From: Brevibacterium atlanticum
GTDB taxonomy: Bacteria > Actinomycetota > Actinomycetes > Actinomycetales > Brevibacteriaceae
NCBI RefSeq assembly: GCF_011617245.1
Contig: NZ_CP050152.1
Location: 1,054,001 to 1,118,000 of the forward strand
Direction: 5' to 3'
Length of the DNA stretch: 64,000 bases
The translations under genes were made by a program, and so were the position numbers. The notes below the pieces were generated by a model. The model was not told the origin of the DNA. It was given only the letters and a program-made list of their open reading frames with translations, and searched no databases. The stretch's first letter is position 1. The number at the start of each line of letters is the position of its first letter. Below are positions 36,356-45,179 of this stretch, in pieces.

Positions 36356-36817
36356 ATGACCGATGACGGCAAAGTGTGGGGCATTGAGAAGACGGTGCAG
36401 ATCAATGCACCGGTCACCGAGGTGTGGCCTCATATTCGGGACGCGAGACTGCTGAGCCGGTGGTGGTGCCCGCCGCCGACAGTCCGGATCACCTTCGATC
36501 CCTGCCTGGGTGCCGCCTACTCGGAGCGATACGACGATGGAACCCACTCGTATGCGATCGACGGTGACATTCTCGAGGTCGACCCGCCTCGGGGATTGAC
36601 GATTCGGCGGACGACGAACGGTCGGTTCGGTGACAGTGACCAGGTCAGCATCAACCTCGGCGATCGGGACTCACAGACCCTCGTCCGTCTGCACCACTCG
36701 TTCCCGGACATCCCTGCTCGTCGGCGAGGCGAAGCCTATGACTTCTACGTCGACGGATGGGACTTCAGCCTCAACCTGCTCAGCGCCGAGGTCGCCCGCT
36801 CACTTCGAAGCGAATGA
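36356..36817 (+). CDS. SRPBCC (START-like) domain protein
   Basis: A 153-residue protein of the polyketide-cyclase/AHSA1-like SRPBCC fold. The start GIEKTVQINAPVTEVWPHI is the typical first strand, and DFYVDGWDFSLNLL the closing helix. It follows the HAD gene after 59 bases and is the last member of the GNAT-GNAT-HAD group. No specific ligand can be named. ATG 36356 lacks a strong Shine-Dalgarno. Confidence 0.75.
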   Translation: MTDDGKVWGIEKTVQINAPVTEVWPHIRDARLLSRWWCPPPTVRITFDPCLGAAYSERYDDGTHSYAIDGDILEVDPPRGLTIRRTTNGRFGDSDQVSINLGDRDSQTLVRLHHSFPDIPARRRGEAYDFYVDGWDFSLNLLSAEVARSLRSE

Positions 36818-36944
36818 CCGACCCGAGCGGGACCGGCGAACTTGGTGACGAAGCGATGACAACTATTGTCCGCAACGGCACTCCGGCTTATGGTGAGAAG
36901 ACACGGACTCATCCGCTTCGCGCCGATGTCAGAGACCCGGCGCA

Positions 36945-36962
36945 ACGTGCGTAACCGCACGT
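36945..36962. promoter_or_regulatory. Inverted repeat upstream of the aldehyde dehydrogenase gene
   Basis: ACGTGCG-TAAC-CGCACGT is a perfect 7-bp inverted repeat 36 bases before the start codon. It could be an operator or a leader hairpin. No regulator gene is adjacent. Confidence 0.4.
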
Positions 36963-36997
36963 GAGACGGAGTGGATGGACTCACACGAAGGAGTGTC

Positions 36998-38521
36998 ATG
37001 GCAGTCTACTCAGCACCCGGTACCGACGGTTCGCTCGTCACGTTCAAGCCGCGCTACGAGAACTACATCGGCGGGGAGTGGGTGCCCCCGAAAGACGGCA
37101 ACTACTTCGAGAACATCACTCCCGTGACCGGTCAGGTCTTCACCGAGATCCCCAGCTCCACCGCCGACGATGTCGAAACCGCCCTCGACGCCGCCTGGGC
37201 CGCCGCGCCGACCTGGGGGAAGACGTCGGCAACGGAACGCGCGAACATTCTGCTCAAGATCGCCGACCGCATCGAATCCAACCTCGAAATGCTCGCCGTC
37301 GCCGAGACCTGGGACAACGGCAAGGGCATCCGCGAACCGCTGGCCGCCGACCTCCCGCTGGCCGTCGACCACTTCCGCTACTTCGCCTCGGCGATCCGTG
37401 CGCAGGAAGGTGGCATCTCGCAGATCGACGACGACACCGTCGCCTACCACTTCCACGAGCCCCTCGGTGTCGTCGGACAGATCATTCCCTGGAACTTCCC
37501 CCTGCTCATGGCCACATGGAAGCTCGCTCCGGCGCTCGCCGCCGGCAACTGCGTCGTCCTCAAACCCGCCGAGCAGACCCCGGCCTCGATCCTCGTCCTC
37601 GCCGAACTCATCGGCGACCTGCTGCCGCCCGGAGTCCTCAACATCATCAACGGCTTCGGCGTCGAAGCCGGCAAACCGCTGGCCTCGAACAAGCGCATCC
37701 GCAAGATCGCGTTCACCGGTGAGACCACGACCGGACGCCTGATCATGCAGTACGCCTCGCAGAACATCATCCCGGTGACCCTCGAACTCGGCGGCAAGTC
37801 ACCGAACATCTTCTTCGGCGACGTCCTCGCCGCCGACGACAGCTACCGCGACAAAGCGCTCGAAGGCTTCGCGATGTTCGCCCTCAACCAGGGCGAGGTC
37901 TGCACCTGCCCGTCCCGCGCACTCGTCCAGGAATCGATCTTCGACGACTTCGTCGCCGCCGGCATCGAACGCGTGTGCGCCGTCAAACAAGGCAACCCGC
38001 TCGACACGGACACCCAGGTCGGTGCGCAGGCCTCGAACGACCAGTACGAGAAGATCATGTCCTACCTCCAGATCGGCAAGGACGAAGGCGCCGAAGTGCT
38101 CATCGGCGGCGACAAAGCCGAACTCGACGGTGACCTCGCCGGCGGCTATTACATCCAGCCCACGATCTTCAAGGGCACGAACTCGATGCGCATCTTCCAG
38201 GAGGAGATCTTCGGACCCGTCGTCGCACTCACCTCGTTCACCGACTACGACGATGCGATCTCCACGGCTAACGACACCCTCTATGGCCTCGGCGCCGGAG
38301 TCTGGGCCCGCAACGGCAACACCGCCTACCGTGCCGGCCGCGACATCCAAGCCGGTCGCGTCTGGGTGAACAACTACCACGCCTACCCCGCACACGCGGC
38401 GTTCGGCGGTTACAAGTCCTCGGGCATCGGACGTGAGAACCACCTGATGATGCTCGACCACTACCAGCAGACGAAGAACCTGCTGGTCAGTTACTCCGAA
38501 AATGCACAAGGATTCTTCTGA
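36998..38521 (+). CDS. Aldehyde dehydrogenase (acetaldehyde/ExaC-like)
   Basis: This NAD(P)-dependent enzyme oxidises aldehydes to acids; relatives act on acetaldehyde and other short aldehydes. The 507 residues include the cofactor segment [15 protein letters not shown], the catalytic Glu in [14 protein letters not shown], the catalytic Cys in [11 protein letters not shown] and [12 protein letters not shown] 36998 follows GAAGGAG by 7 bases. Its stop overlaps the DUF779 gene by one base, a pairing common for this type of dehydrogenase. Confidence 0.9.
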   Translation: MAVYSAPGTDGSLVTFKPRYENYIGGEWVPPKDGNYFENITPVTGQVFTEIPSSTADDVETALDAAWAAAPTWGKTSATERANILLKIADRIESNLEMLAVAETWDNGKGIREPLAADLPLAVDHFRYFASAIRAQEGGISQIDDDTVAYHFHEPLGVVGQIIPWNFPLLMATWKLAPALAAGNCVVLKPAEQTPASILVLAELIGDLLPPGVLNIINGFGVEAGKPLASNKRIRKIAFTGETTTGRLIMQYASQNIIPVTLELGGKSPNIFFGDVLAADDSYRDKALEGFAMFALNQGEVCTCPSRALVQESIFDDFVAAGIERVCAVKQGNPLDTDTQVGAQASNDQYEKIMSYLQIGKDEGAEVLIGGDKAELDGDLAGGYYIQPTIFKGTNSMRIFQEEIFGPVVALTSFTDYDDAISTANDTLYGLGAGVWARNGNTAYRAGRDIQAGRVWVNNYHAYPAHAAFGGYKSSGIGRENHLMMLDHYQQTKNLLVSYSENAQGFF

Positions 38522-38940
38522 TGAGTGATACCACCGACACAGCCGCTCTCGAGTCGACCCCGACGATCGAGGGCGAAGAGAAATCGCGGGTGGCGATGAC
38601 TCAGGCCACCGTCGACCTGCTGACCAGCCTCGTCGATAAGCACGGACAGCTGATGTTCCACCAGTCCGGCGGCTGCTGTGACGGGTCGTCGCCGATGTGC
38701 TTCCCCGAAGGCGACTTCCTCACCTCGGAGGCTGACGTGCTGCTGGGCCACTTCGAACTGCCGATCGACGACGCCGAGAAGGCCGGCCTGGACTTCTGGA
38801 TGTCGACCGAGCAATTCGAGTACTGGAAGCATACGCATCTGACCATCGATGTGGTGCCCGGACGCGGCAGCGGCTTCAGCGTCGAATCGCCGACGGGCAA
38901 CCGCTTCATCATCCGCTCGGCGCTCATGGACGCCGCCTGA
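38521..38940 (+). CDS. DUF779 family protein
   Basis: A 139-residue cytoplasmic protein of the DUF779 family, which typically follows aldehyde dehydrogenase genes. The core FHQSGGCCDGSSPMCFPEG has three conserved-looking Cys residues, suggesting metal or redox chemistry, and WKHTHLTIDVVPGRGSGFS follows. The start ATG overlaps the dehydrogenase stop by one base, so the two are translated together. Function unknown; a helper for the dehydrogenase is a fair guess. Confidence 0.85.
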   Translation: MSDTTDTAALESTPTIEGEEKSRVAMTQATVDLLTSLVDKHGQLMFHQSGGCCDGSSPMCFPEGDFLTSEADVLLGHFELPIDDAEKAGLDFWMSTEQFEYWKHTHLTIDVVPGRGSGFSVESPTGNRFIIRSALMDAA

Positions 38941-38989
38941 GCCTGGCCCTTCCGGACGAAGCTGCGCATCCTCGTGGTCACAGCATGAT

Positions 38990-39046
38990 TGTTTGGTCGA
39001 TCCACCGTGGTTTCCGTTGTCGGGAACGCGGTGGATCGACCAAACA
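38990..39046. repeat. 57-base hairpin element with 18-bp perfect stem
   Basis: TGTTTGGTCGATCCACCG (38990-39007) and its exact complement (39029-39046) flank 21 bases that can partly pair further. It lies between the convergent DUF779 and CMD-protein genes. It could be a terminator or a second type of dispersed palindrome. Confidence 0.75.
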
Positions 39047-39055
39047 CTGTGGCTA

Positions 39056-39089
39056 CCCAACGCAAGAGTCCGCACCCCAACGCAAGAGT
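39056..39089. repeat. Direct repeat, two 14-base units
   Basis: CCCAACGCAAGAGT occurs at 39056-39069 and 39076-39089, 20 bases apart, in the same convergent intergenic region. No role is apparent. Confidence 0.8.
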
Positions 39090-39102
39090 GCGCCGCACCA
39101 GC

Positions 39103-39125
39103 GCCGGGGAAGTCACTTCCCCGGC
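39103..39125 (-). terminator. Terminator-like hairpin at the end of the CMD/LLM/ABC operon
   Basis: GCCGGGGAAGT and ACTTCCCCGGC form an 11-bp perfect stem around one central base. The stop codon of the last operon gene (TGA, 39113-39115 on the minus strand) lies inside it. No long T-run follows. Confidence 0.55.
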
Positions 39126-40447
39126 GTCAACTGTTCCGGTTCCCCGAGCGAGAGCATCAGCCGGTTCGCCCAGTTGAAGAACGCCGCACAGTTGAGTGCA
39201 TCGACGATGTCGCCGTCCTCGAGGCCGGCCTCCCGCAGTGAGCTCACCTGCGCGGGTCCGAACGACTGCGGAGTCAGCGTCAGCGCGACCGAGGCCTCGA
39301 CGACGGCATCCCACACAGGATCGCCGAGGCGGCCGTCGACTCCTTCATCGAGGAGGACCTGAACGGTGTCGCGCCGACCCGATTCCTCCGTCGCCCGATC
39401 CGAGTGGATCGAAGCGCAGAACAGGCACCCGTTGAGCCGTGAGGCCGCCGTCGCCGCGAGTTCGCGTTCGGCCCGCCCGAGACCGTCGGTGGTGTTGAAG
39501 AAGATGTCGAGATCCGTCAGCGTCCGCGCCCGCAGGGCCGCGGGGTCCCGGGCCAGCAGCCGGAAGTACGGGTTCTTCGCCCGCCCCGCCTCGATGAGCG
39601 CCTCCCGCTGAATCTCCGTGAGATCCGCCTCGGCGACCGGGGCAATCCACGGCACCCACCCCAGACCGGACTGCTGGAAGAGTTCGGGCCGCTTGAGGTC
39701 GGGGTACGTGTTCACCCGATCTCCGACAGCGGCCAGGGCATCGACTCCCCGCGCCGAGGCGGCCGCACCGTCCTGATCGGCCGTGCCCGCACCCTCGGGT
39801 TCCCGTGGCAGAGAGCCCGGGGCCGGGGCACCGGTCGCTGCCGGCGCGTGGGCGAGTGCCGCCAGCCCGGTGCTGATGCGGATCTGGAAGTTGAGGAACG
39901 ACACGAGCTGGGCGAGGGTGACGATGCCGTCCTCGTCCCATCCGGCCTCGAGCAGCAGGGCGAGGTGCGCCGGCCGCGAATCGCGCGGATGGAGCGCGAG
40001 GAGATGAGCGAACTCGAGTCCCGCGATGAGCCGGGCTCCCAAGGTCTCTTGTGACTGGGCATCGGCGGTGAACCACGGTCCGGGCACATTCTCCGCCGAC
40101 AGGGCCGCGGATTCGAAGATCCCGTAGGGTCCGCGCACCTCGGTGTGCGAATCGAGCGCGAGCACCGCCTCGTCGAGGAGTTCCGCGACCGACCAGGACG
40201 CGGCTTCGTCTTCGTCCCGGAGGAGATCACGATAGAACTCCTCGGCGCTGTCCGAACCGAGCAGTCCGGCCGTGAACGCGGCCACCGCATAGCGCTCCCG
40301 GTAGGACACGCCCCGCGGATCCTCGGGTTCGAGGAGAGCCTCGAAGCTCAGTTGGGCATTCTCCTTCGCCTGCGCGCGGTGATCGCGGAGCTGATCGAGG
40401 GGATCCCCCGCCGTGATCCCGGCCAGGGCATTGATGATGTCGGGCAT
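39113..40447 (-). CDS. Two-domain CMD / alkylhydroperoxidase-like protein
   Basis: The 444-residue product has two AhpD/carboxymuconolactone-decarboxylase-like halves. The N-terminal half (about 1-210) lacks the Cys pair (LEAGWDEDGIVTLAQLVSFLNFQ). The C-terminal half (about 260-440) has NGCLFCASIHSDRA, the CxxCxxxH redox motif of AhpD. An Ala/Gly/Pro-rich linker joins them. As I recall, relatives occur as two neighbouring proteins (Avi_7170 and Avi_7169 families) beside luciferase-like monooxygenases and ABC importers. Here they are fused. It is the last gene of the operon, one base after the monooxygenase stop. ATG 40447 is used. Confidence 0.8.
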   Translation of the reverse strand: MPDIINALAGITAGDPLDQLRDHRAQAKENAQLSFEALLEPEDPRGVSYRERYAVAAFTAGLLGSDSAEEFYRDLLRDEDEAASWSVAELLDEAVLALDSHTEVRGPYGIFESAALSAENVPGPWFTADAQSQETLGARLIAGLEFAHLLALHPRDSRPAHLALLLEAGWDEDGIVTLAQLVSFLNFQIRISTGLAALAHAPAATGAPAPGSLPREPEGAGTADQDGAAASARGVDALAAVGDRVNTYPDLKRPELFQQSGLGWVPWIAPVAEADLTEIQREALIEAGRAKNPYFRLLARDPAALRARTLTDLDIFFNTTDGLGRAERELAATAASRLNGCLFCASIHSDRATEESGRRDTVQVLLDEGVDGRLGDPVWDAVVEASVALTLTPQSFGPAQVSSLREAGLEDGDIVDALNCAAFFNWANRLMLSLGEPEQLTPGK

Positions 40448-40448
40448 C

Positions 40449-41522
40449 TCAGACCACCTGCTCCGCGTCCACACTCAGACCGAGTGCAGGGGCGACCTCG
40501 GTGGCCAAAAGTTCGATCGAACGCAGGGCGGTCTCGTTCGTCGCAGGCACCGAATGGACCTGGAAGCTGACATCGGTGACCCGGTCGAGGACCCGATCGT
40601 GAGACAGCCGGTCGATGACCTGTTCGGGGGTGCCGAGATACGTGTCGGTGGCGATGAGGAGTTCGTCGAGGCTCAGTGCTGAGGTGTCATAGCCGACGAG
40701 GCGGTCGGCTTCGGCACGCAGGGCCGGTTCGGTGATCTCACGCAGCCTGGGCAGATCCTCGGCGTCGGCGACCACCGCGGTGCGGGAGGCGAGGATCCGC
40801 GGTGCGACGCCCTCGGGCAGTTGGGAGAGGTAGGTGTCGATGACGGGCAGCTGCACCTCGTCGAGGCTGGCGCCCGTGTTCTCCTCCGGCCTGGGCTGGG
40901 TGCGCGAGAGCATGAGCCCGTCGCCGGCAGCGCCGGCCGCTCCGGCACCACGAGAGGAGAACGTCGCCTGCCACAGCCGGTCGGCCAGGCTCGGCGCCGA
41001 GGCGGTGCCATCGGCCGGGGCGGAGTCCGGTCCGGGGTAGAGGAGATGTTCGGTCGGCAGCGCCTGACCTGACAGCAGGGTGCGCAGGGTGTCGAGATTG
41101 TCGGCGAAGACCTCGCGGCGGTCCGCGAAGGTCGTTCCGAATGCGGGGAACGACTTCGGGTTCCCGCCCGAGCCGAGTCCGATCTCGAGGCGACCGCGGG
41201 CAAGGATGTCGGTGACCGCGGCATCCTCGGCGACACGCACCGGGTTCTCCATCGGCAGGGTGATGATCGCCGTGCCCAACCGGATCCGGGAGGTGCGGGC
41301 AGCGGCATGGGAGAGGAAGACGAGGGGCGAGGGCAGGCCGCCCTCGGCCGCGGAGAAGTGATGCTGGGCGATCCATGCGGAATGGACACCGAAGCGCTCG
41401 GCAACCTCGATCTGTTCGAGGGCGAAGCGGTAGCGCTGGGGAGCCGAGGCGTCCTCGAGCAGGCGGGTGAAGAACCCGAGCTTCGGTCCGGTCGGACTCT
41501 GGTCGCTGGTGAAGCCTGTCAT
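40449..41522 (-). CDS. Luciferase-like FMN-dependent monooxygenase
   Basis: This is a flavin-dependent TIM-barrel monooxygenase of the bacterial luciferase superfamily, 357 residues. AERFGVHSAWIAQHHFSAAEGGLPSPL, RIRLGTAIITLPMENPVRVAEDAA and GLGSGGNPKSFPAFG are characteristic. It probably belongs to the family I recall as KPN_01858, which accompanies the CMD protein and a peptide-type importer. It would oxidise an imported compound with reduced FMN; the substrate is unknown. It lies 5 bases after the ABC ATPase gene. Confidence 0.85.
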   Translation of the reverse strand: MTGFTSDQSPTGPKLGFFTRLLEDASAPQRYRFALEQIEVAERFGVHSAWIAQHHFSAAEGGLPSPLVFLSHAAARTSRIRLGTAIITLPMENPVRVAEDAAVTDILARGRLEIGLGSGGNPKSFPAFGTTFADRREVFADNLDTLRTLLSGQALPTEHLLYPGPDSAPADGTASAPSLADRLWQATFSSRGAGAAGAAGDGLMLSRTQPRPEENTGASLDEVQLPVIDTYLSQLPEGVAPRILASRTAVVADAEDLPRLREITEPALRAEADRLVGYDTSALSLDELLIATDTYLGTPEQVIDRLSHDRVLDRVTDVSFQVHSVPATNETALRSIELLATEVAPALGLSVDAEQVV

Positions 41523-41527
41523 GTGTC

Positions 41528-43225
41528 TCAGCTTTCTGCTGCTGTGGTCAGCAGTGTCGGGGACGAGGGTCGCGAACCGGTCTGCTGTGTGCCGGCCGAG
41601 AGCGCGACCGGAGTCGGTATCGCCTCGAGGAGGGCACGCGTGTACTCGCTGGCGGGGTGAGCGAAGATCTGCTCGGTCCCACCGGATTCGACGAGGTGCC
41701 CGCGCGACATCACTGACACCGTATCAGCGATCTGCCGGACCACGGCGAGGTCGTGGGTGATGAACACGTACGTCAGGTCCGACTCCCGCTGGAGCTGGTC
41801 GAGGAGGGTGAGGATCTGTGCCTGCACCGTGACGTCGAGAGCCGACACCGCTTCGTCGAAGACGACGAGTTCGGGTTCGACGATGAGGGCTCGGGCGATC
41901 GCCACCCGCTGCAGCTGCCCGCCGGAGAGTTCGGCCGGTCGCCGCTCGAGGAAGTCCTGCGGCAGCGCCACCCGGTCCATGATCTCGGCGACGAGGCGGG
42001 GCCTACTCGACCGGTCGCCGATGCGGAAGTTGCGCAGCGGTTCGGTCAGGGTCGAGCGGATCGAATGCTTCGGGTCGAGTGCCGAGAACGGGTTCTGATG
42101 CACGAGCTGGACGGTGCGGCGGAACTGACGCAACCGCGCCCGATCCCGTCCCGAACGGCCGAAGTCGGCGGCATCGACGTCGCCGATGCGCAGGTGCCCG
42201 GACTGGGGGCTGAGGAAACCGGCCAGCGCCTTGCCCGTCGTCGTCTTGCCCGACCCCGATTCCCCGACGATGCCGTGGGTGGTGCCGCGGTCGACGGTGA
42301 AGGTGACGTCCTCGACACCGATGACCTGGTCGCCGGTGCGGTCGAAGACCTGGGTGAGCGCATCGACGGAGACGAACGGGCGCGCGGAGGGGTCGGCCGC
42401 CTCGGCGGGGGTCTGCCTGCGGACTTTCGTGCGCAGCGCCGGAGCGTCGGCGAGCAGCCGCGAGGTGTACTCGGTCTCCGGGCGGGAGAAGATGCGCTCG
42501 GCCTGCCCCGACTCGACGACGCGGCCGGCCTGCATGACCAGCAGCTCGTCGGCGCGTTCGCCGGCGACGGCGAGATCGTGGGTGATGAAGAGGATGCCCA
42601 TCCCGGTTTCCGCACGCAGTTCGTCGAGGAGGTCGAGCACCTGCTTCTGCATGGTCACGTCGAGGGCCGAGGTCGGTTCGTCGGCGATGAGCAGGCGCGG
42701 ACGCAGAGCGATGGCCGACGCGATGAGCACACGTTGGCGCATGCCTCCGGAGAGTTCGTGCGGGAACTGATCGGCCCGCTTCTCCGGCTGGTCGATGCCG
42801 ACCCGCTCGAGCAGGTCGATGACCTGCCTGCGCGCCTCGGCCCGGCCGGCCCGGCGGTGGATGCGCAGCGCTTCGGCCACGGACTTCCCGACGGTCTGCA
42901 GCGGATTGAGCGAAGCTCCCGGATCCTGCGGAACGTACCCGATCTGGGCTCCGCGCACACCGCGCCAGCCGGTGGCACCGAGGCCCGTCAGCTCGACATC
43001 ACCGAGGTGGATCCGCCCGGCCGTGACCTGCGCGGAGGAAGGGAGGAGACCGATGACGGCGTTGGCCGTCGTCGACTTCCCCGACCCGGATTCGCCGACC
43101 ACGGCGGTCATCGAACCGGGACGGACCACGAGGTCGAGTTCGCTCACGGCCGGAGTCGAGGGGCCGCCTCGGCGGGAGTAGTCGACGGTGAGTCCGTCGA
43201 TGCGCAACAGCGGGGACTCGGTCAT
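41528..43225 (-). CDS. Peptide/nickel-type ABC transporter ATPase, two ATPase domains in one chain
   Basis: This 565-residue fusion of DppD- and DppF-like ATPases energises the importer. The first domain has Walker A GESGSGKS, the Q-loop YVPQDPGASLNP, the signature ELSGGMRQR and LIADEPTSALD. The second has GESGSGKT, VHQNPFSALDP, ELSGGQLQR and VVFDEAVSALD. Each ends with an oligopeptide-type C-terminal extension. The Pro of the usual DEP motif is replaced by Ala in domain 2 (DEAVSALD), as in many DppF-like halves. ATG 43225 overlaps the permease stop by 4 bases. Confidence 0.93.
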   Translation of the reverse strand: MTESPLLRIDGLTVDYSRRGGPSTPAVSELDLVVRPGSMTAVVGESGSGKSTTANAVIGLLPSSAQVTAGRIHLGDVELTGLGATGWRGVRGAQIGYVPQDPGASLNPLQTVGKSVAEALRIHRRAGRAEARRQVIDLLERVGIDQPEKRADQFPHELSGGMRQRVLIASAIALRPRLLIADEPTSALDVTMQKQVLDLLDELRAETGMGILFITHDLAVAGERADELLVMQAGRVVESGQAERIFSRPETEYTSRLLADAPALRTKVRRQTPAEAADPSARPFVSVDALTQVFDRTGDQVIGVEDVTFTVDRGTTHGIVGESGSGKTTTGKALAGFLSPQSGHLRIGDVDAADFGRSGRDRARLRQFRRTVQLVHQNPFSALDPKHSIRSTLTEPLRNFRIGDRSSRPRLVAEIMDRVALPQDFLERRPAELSGGQLQRVAIARALIVEPELVVFDEAVSALDVTVQAQILTLLDQLQRESDLTYVFITHDLAVVRQIADTVSVMSRGHLVESGGTEQIFAHPASEYTRALLEAIPTPVALSAGTQQTGSRPSSPTLLTTAAES

Positions 43226-44088
43226 GATGTCACCTTTCGCAGGGTGTTGCCGATCTGGTGGGTGGCGAGCACGATCGCCATGACCACGATGCCGGGGAAC
43301 ACGGTCAGCCACCATGCGGTGGCGACGAAGTTGCGTCCCTCGGCGATGATGAGGCCCCATTCGGGGGTCGGCGGCGGCGTGCCGTAACCGAGGAACCCGA
43401 GCGTGGAGATCTGGAGGATCGCGGAACCGATCTGCAGCACCGCCAGTGAGAGCACGGGCGAGATCGAGTTCGGGAGGATGTGGCGGACGAGCACGGAGCG
43501 AAACGTGCCGCCGGATCCGTAGGCTGCGGCAACATAATCGCTCGTGTTGATCTGCACCGCCTGCGATCGTGCGAGGCGGGCGAACTGGGCGATGGCGGTG
43601 ACGCCGACGGCGATGGCCGCGTTGATCGTGCCGAAGCCGAGGACGACGACGATCGAGAGGCTGAGCAGGATCGCGGGGATCGAGAGCAGCACGTCGATGA
43701 GCCGCATGAGCACATCATCGAGCCACCCCTTCCGGGTGCCGGCGATGAGTCCGATCGCGGTGCCGACGACGAGCCCGACGGCCACGGCCACGAGCGCAGC
43801 CAACAGCGATTGGGAGGCACCGTAGACGACGCGGGTGAACGCATCACGACCGGTCTGATCGGTGCCGAACCAGTGCTCGAGGCTCGGCGGCAGCAGAGCC
43901 GGGGTGTCCCCGCCGTCGTTCGGGTCGAAATGTGTGAACAGGCCGGGAAACAGAGCCCACGCGACGGCGATGAGCAGGATGAGGGCGGACACGACGGTGG
44001 CCGGGGTGATCGCGGAGCCGCTCAGCCTGGGTCGTCGGCCCTGCGGTCGCGGGCTCCGCGAGCGGGTGAAGACATCGGTGAGGCTCAT
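43222..44088 (-). CDS. ABC transporter permease, DppC-like
   Basis: The 288-residue inner-membrane permease has about six helices. The N-terminal DppC-type extension leads to FGTDQTGRDAFTRVVYGASQSL. The ATPase-contact EAA loop reads YVAAAYGSGGTFRSVLVRHILPNSISPV (in two parts), and STLGFLGYGTPPPTPEWG follows. It is joined to its neighbours by 4-base ATGA overlaps on both sides, so subunits of the importer are made in series. Confidence 0.92.
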   Translation of the reverse strand: MSLTDVFTRSRSPRPQGRRPRLSGSAITPATVVSALILLIAVAWALFPGLFTHFDPNDGGDTPALLPPSLEHWFGTDQTGRDAFTRVVYGASQSLLAALVAVAVGLVVGTAIGLIAGTRKGWLDDVLMRLIDVLLSIPAILLSLSIVVVLGFGTINAAIAVGVTAIAQFARLARSQAVQINTSDYVAAAYGSGGTFRSVLVRHILPNSISPVLSLAVLQIGSAILQISTLGFLGYGTPPPTPEWGLIIAEGRNFVATAWWLTVFPGIVVMAIVLATHQIGNTLRKVTS

Positions 44089-45179
44089 GATTCGCTGCCC
44101 TTCGCTGTGGTGTCCCCAGGCGTCTGGGCCCAGTCGAGGTCGACCCCGACGCTGGCCGCAGAGGCCGTCAGCGCTCGCCGGGTGGGTTCGTCGTGGTTGC
44201 GCAGGGCCTTGTTCGCCGAGGCGGCGCTGCGTTTCGTTCGCAGACGGACGTCGATGACGGGGTAGAGGAGGTCCACGACGAGGTTGATGATGACGTAGCC
44301 GAAGGTCGCGATCACGACGACGGCGAGCAGGATCGGATTGTCCCGGTGAGTCACGGCCTGAGCGGTGATGAGGCCGATGCCGTTGCGGCCGAACACGGTT
44401 TCGGTGACCACGGCACCGGCGACGAGTTCGCCGAATACCAATCCGATGATCGTCAGTCCCGGAAGCACCGCGTTGCGGGCGACGGTGTGGACGAGCAGCC
44501 ATGACTGGGAGGCACCCTTGGCGGTGGTGACCTTGACGAACCCGGAGGCCTGGACCTCGGTGATCGAGCGGATGAGGACCTGCGCGATCGGGGCCGAGAG
44601 CGGAACCGCCACGGTCAGCGTCGGAAGGACGAGCGCCTCGGCGGGGCCGGGTTCGACGACGGAGACGAACCCGAGCTGGAAGGAGAAGACCTGGATGAGG
44701 AGGATCCCGAGCCAGAACACGGGGATCGAGATGAACAGGCTCGGCACCGAGTCGAGGATCCGGCGGATCCAGGACAGCGGCCCGGCGGTCGGGCCGGACG
44801 TGGCGAGGACGGCGATGATGACGGCGAGCACGACGGCGGTGACGAATCCCGAGGCCGCGAGCACCGCAGTCGAGGGCAGGGCCGCGGCGATGATCGTCGA
44901 TACGGCGGCTCCGGTCTGCACCGAGTATCCGAAGTCCCCGGTGAGGAAGCCTGTGAGGCTGAGGAGATAGCGGCTGGCCCACGAGTCGTCGGCGCCGGTC
45001 GCCTCCCGGATATCCGCGATCTGGTCGGGGGAGAGGCCCAGCGCGGGATCGGCGAAGCGGGCGGTCACGCCGTCGCCGGGAATGAGGCTGAGCAGGATGA
45101 ACGCCGCGGTGAACGCCAGGAGCAGGACGAGGATCGCCTGCCCGAGGCGGAGGGCGAGGTAGCGGATGTCGAGGATCAT
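44085..45179 (-). CDS. ABC transporter permease, DppB-like
   Basis: This 364-residue permease begins LRLGQAILVLLLAFTAAFILLSLIPGD, the standard DppB opening. It contains the periplasmic loop with SPDQIADIREATG, the EAA region FVKVTTAKGASQSWLLVHTVARNAVLP, and TVFGRNGIGLI. The C-terminal 50 residues after LLYPVIDVRLR are an unusual hydrophilic tail. ATGA overlaps link it to the binding protein and to the DppC-like gene. Confidence 0.92.
   Translation of the reverse strand: MILDIRYLALRLGQAILVLLLAFTAAFILLSLIPGDGVTARFADPALGLSPDQIADIREATGADDSWASRYLLSLTGFLTGDFGYSVQTGAAVSTIIAAALPSTAVLAASGFVTAVVLAVIIAVLATSGPTAGPLSWIRRILDSVPSLFISIPVFWLGILLIQVFSFQLGFVSVVEPGPAEALVLPTLTVAVPLSAPIAQVLIRSITEVQASGFVKVTTAKGASQSWLLVHTVARNAVLPGLTIIGLVFGELVAGAVVTETVFGRNGIGLITAQAVTHRDNPILLAVVVIATFGYVIINLVVDLLYPVIDVRLRTKRSAASANKALRNHDEPTRRALTASAASVGVDLDWAQTPGDTTAKGSES

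Noticed and set aside
39056..39089. Minimal CRISPR array
   Set aside because: Only two 14-base units with a 6-base gap; no cas genes; too short for repeat and spacer.
41753..43387. Plus-strand frame of 544 codons opposite the ABC ATPase
   Set aside because: Antisense shadow; the minus-strand frame has two complete sets of ATPase motifs.
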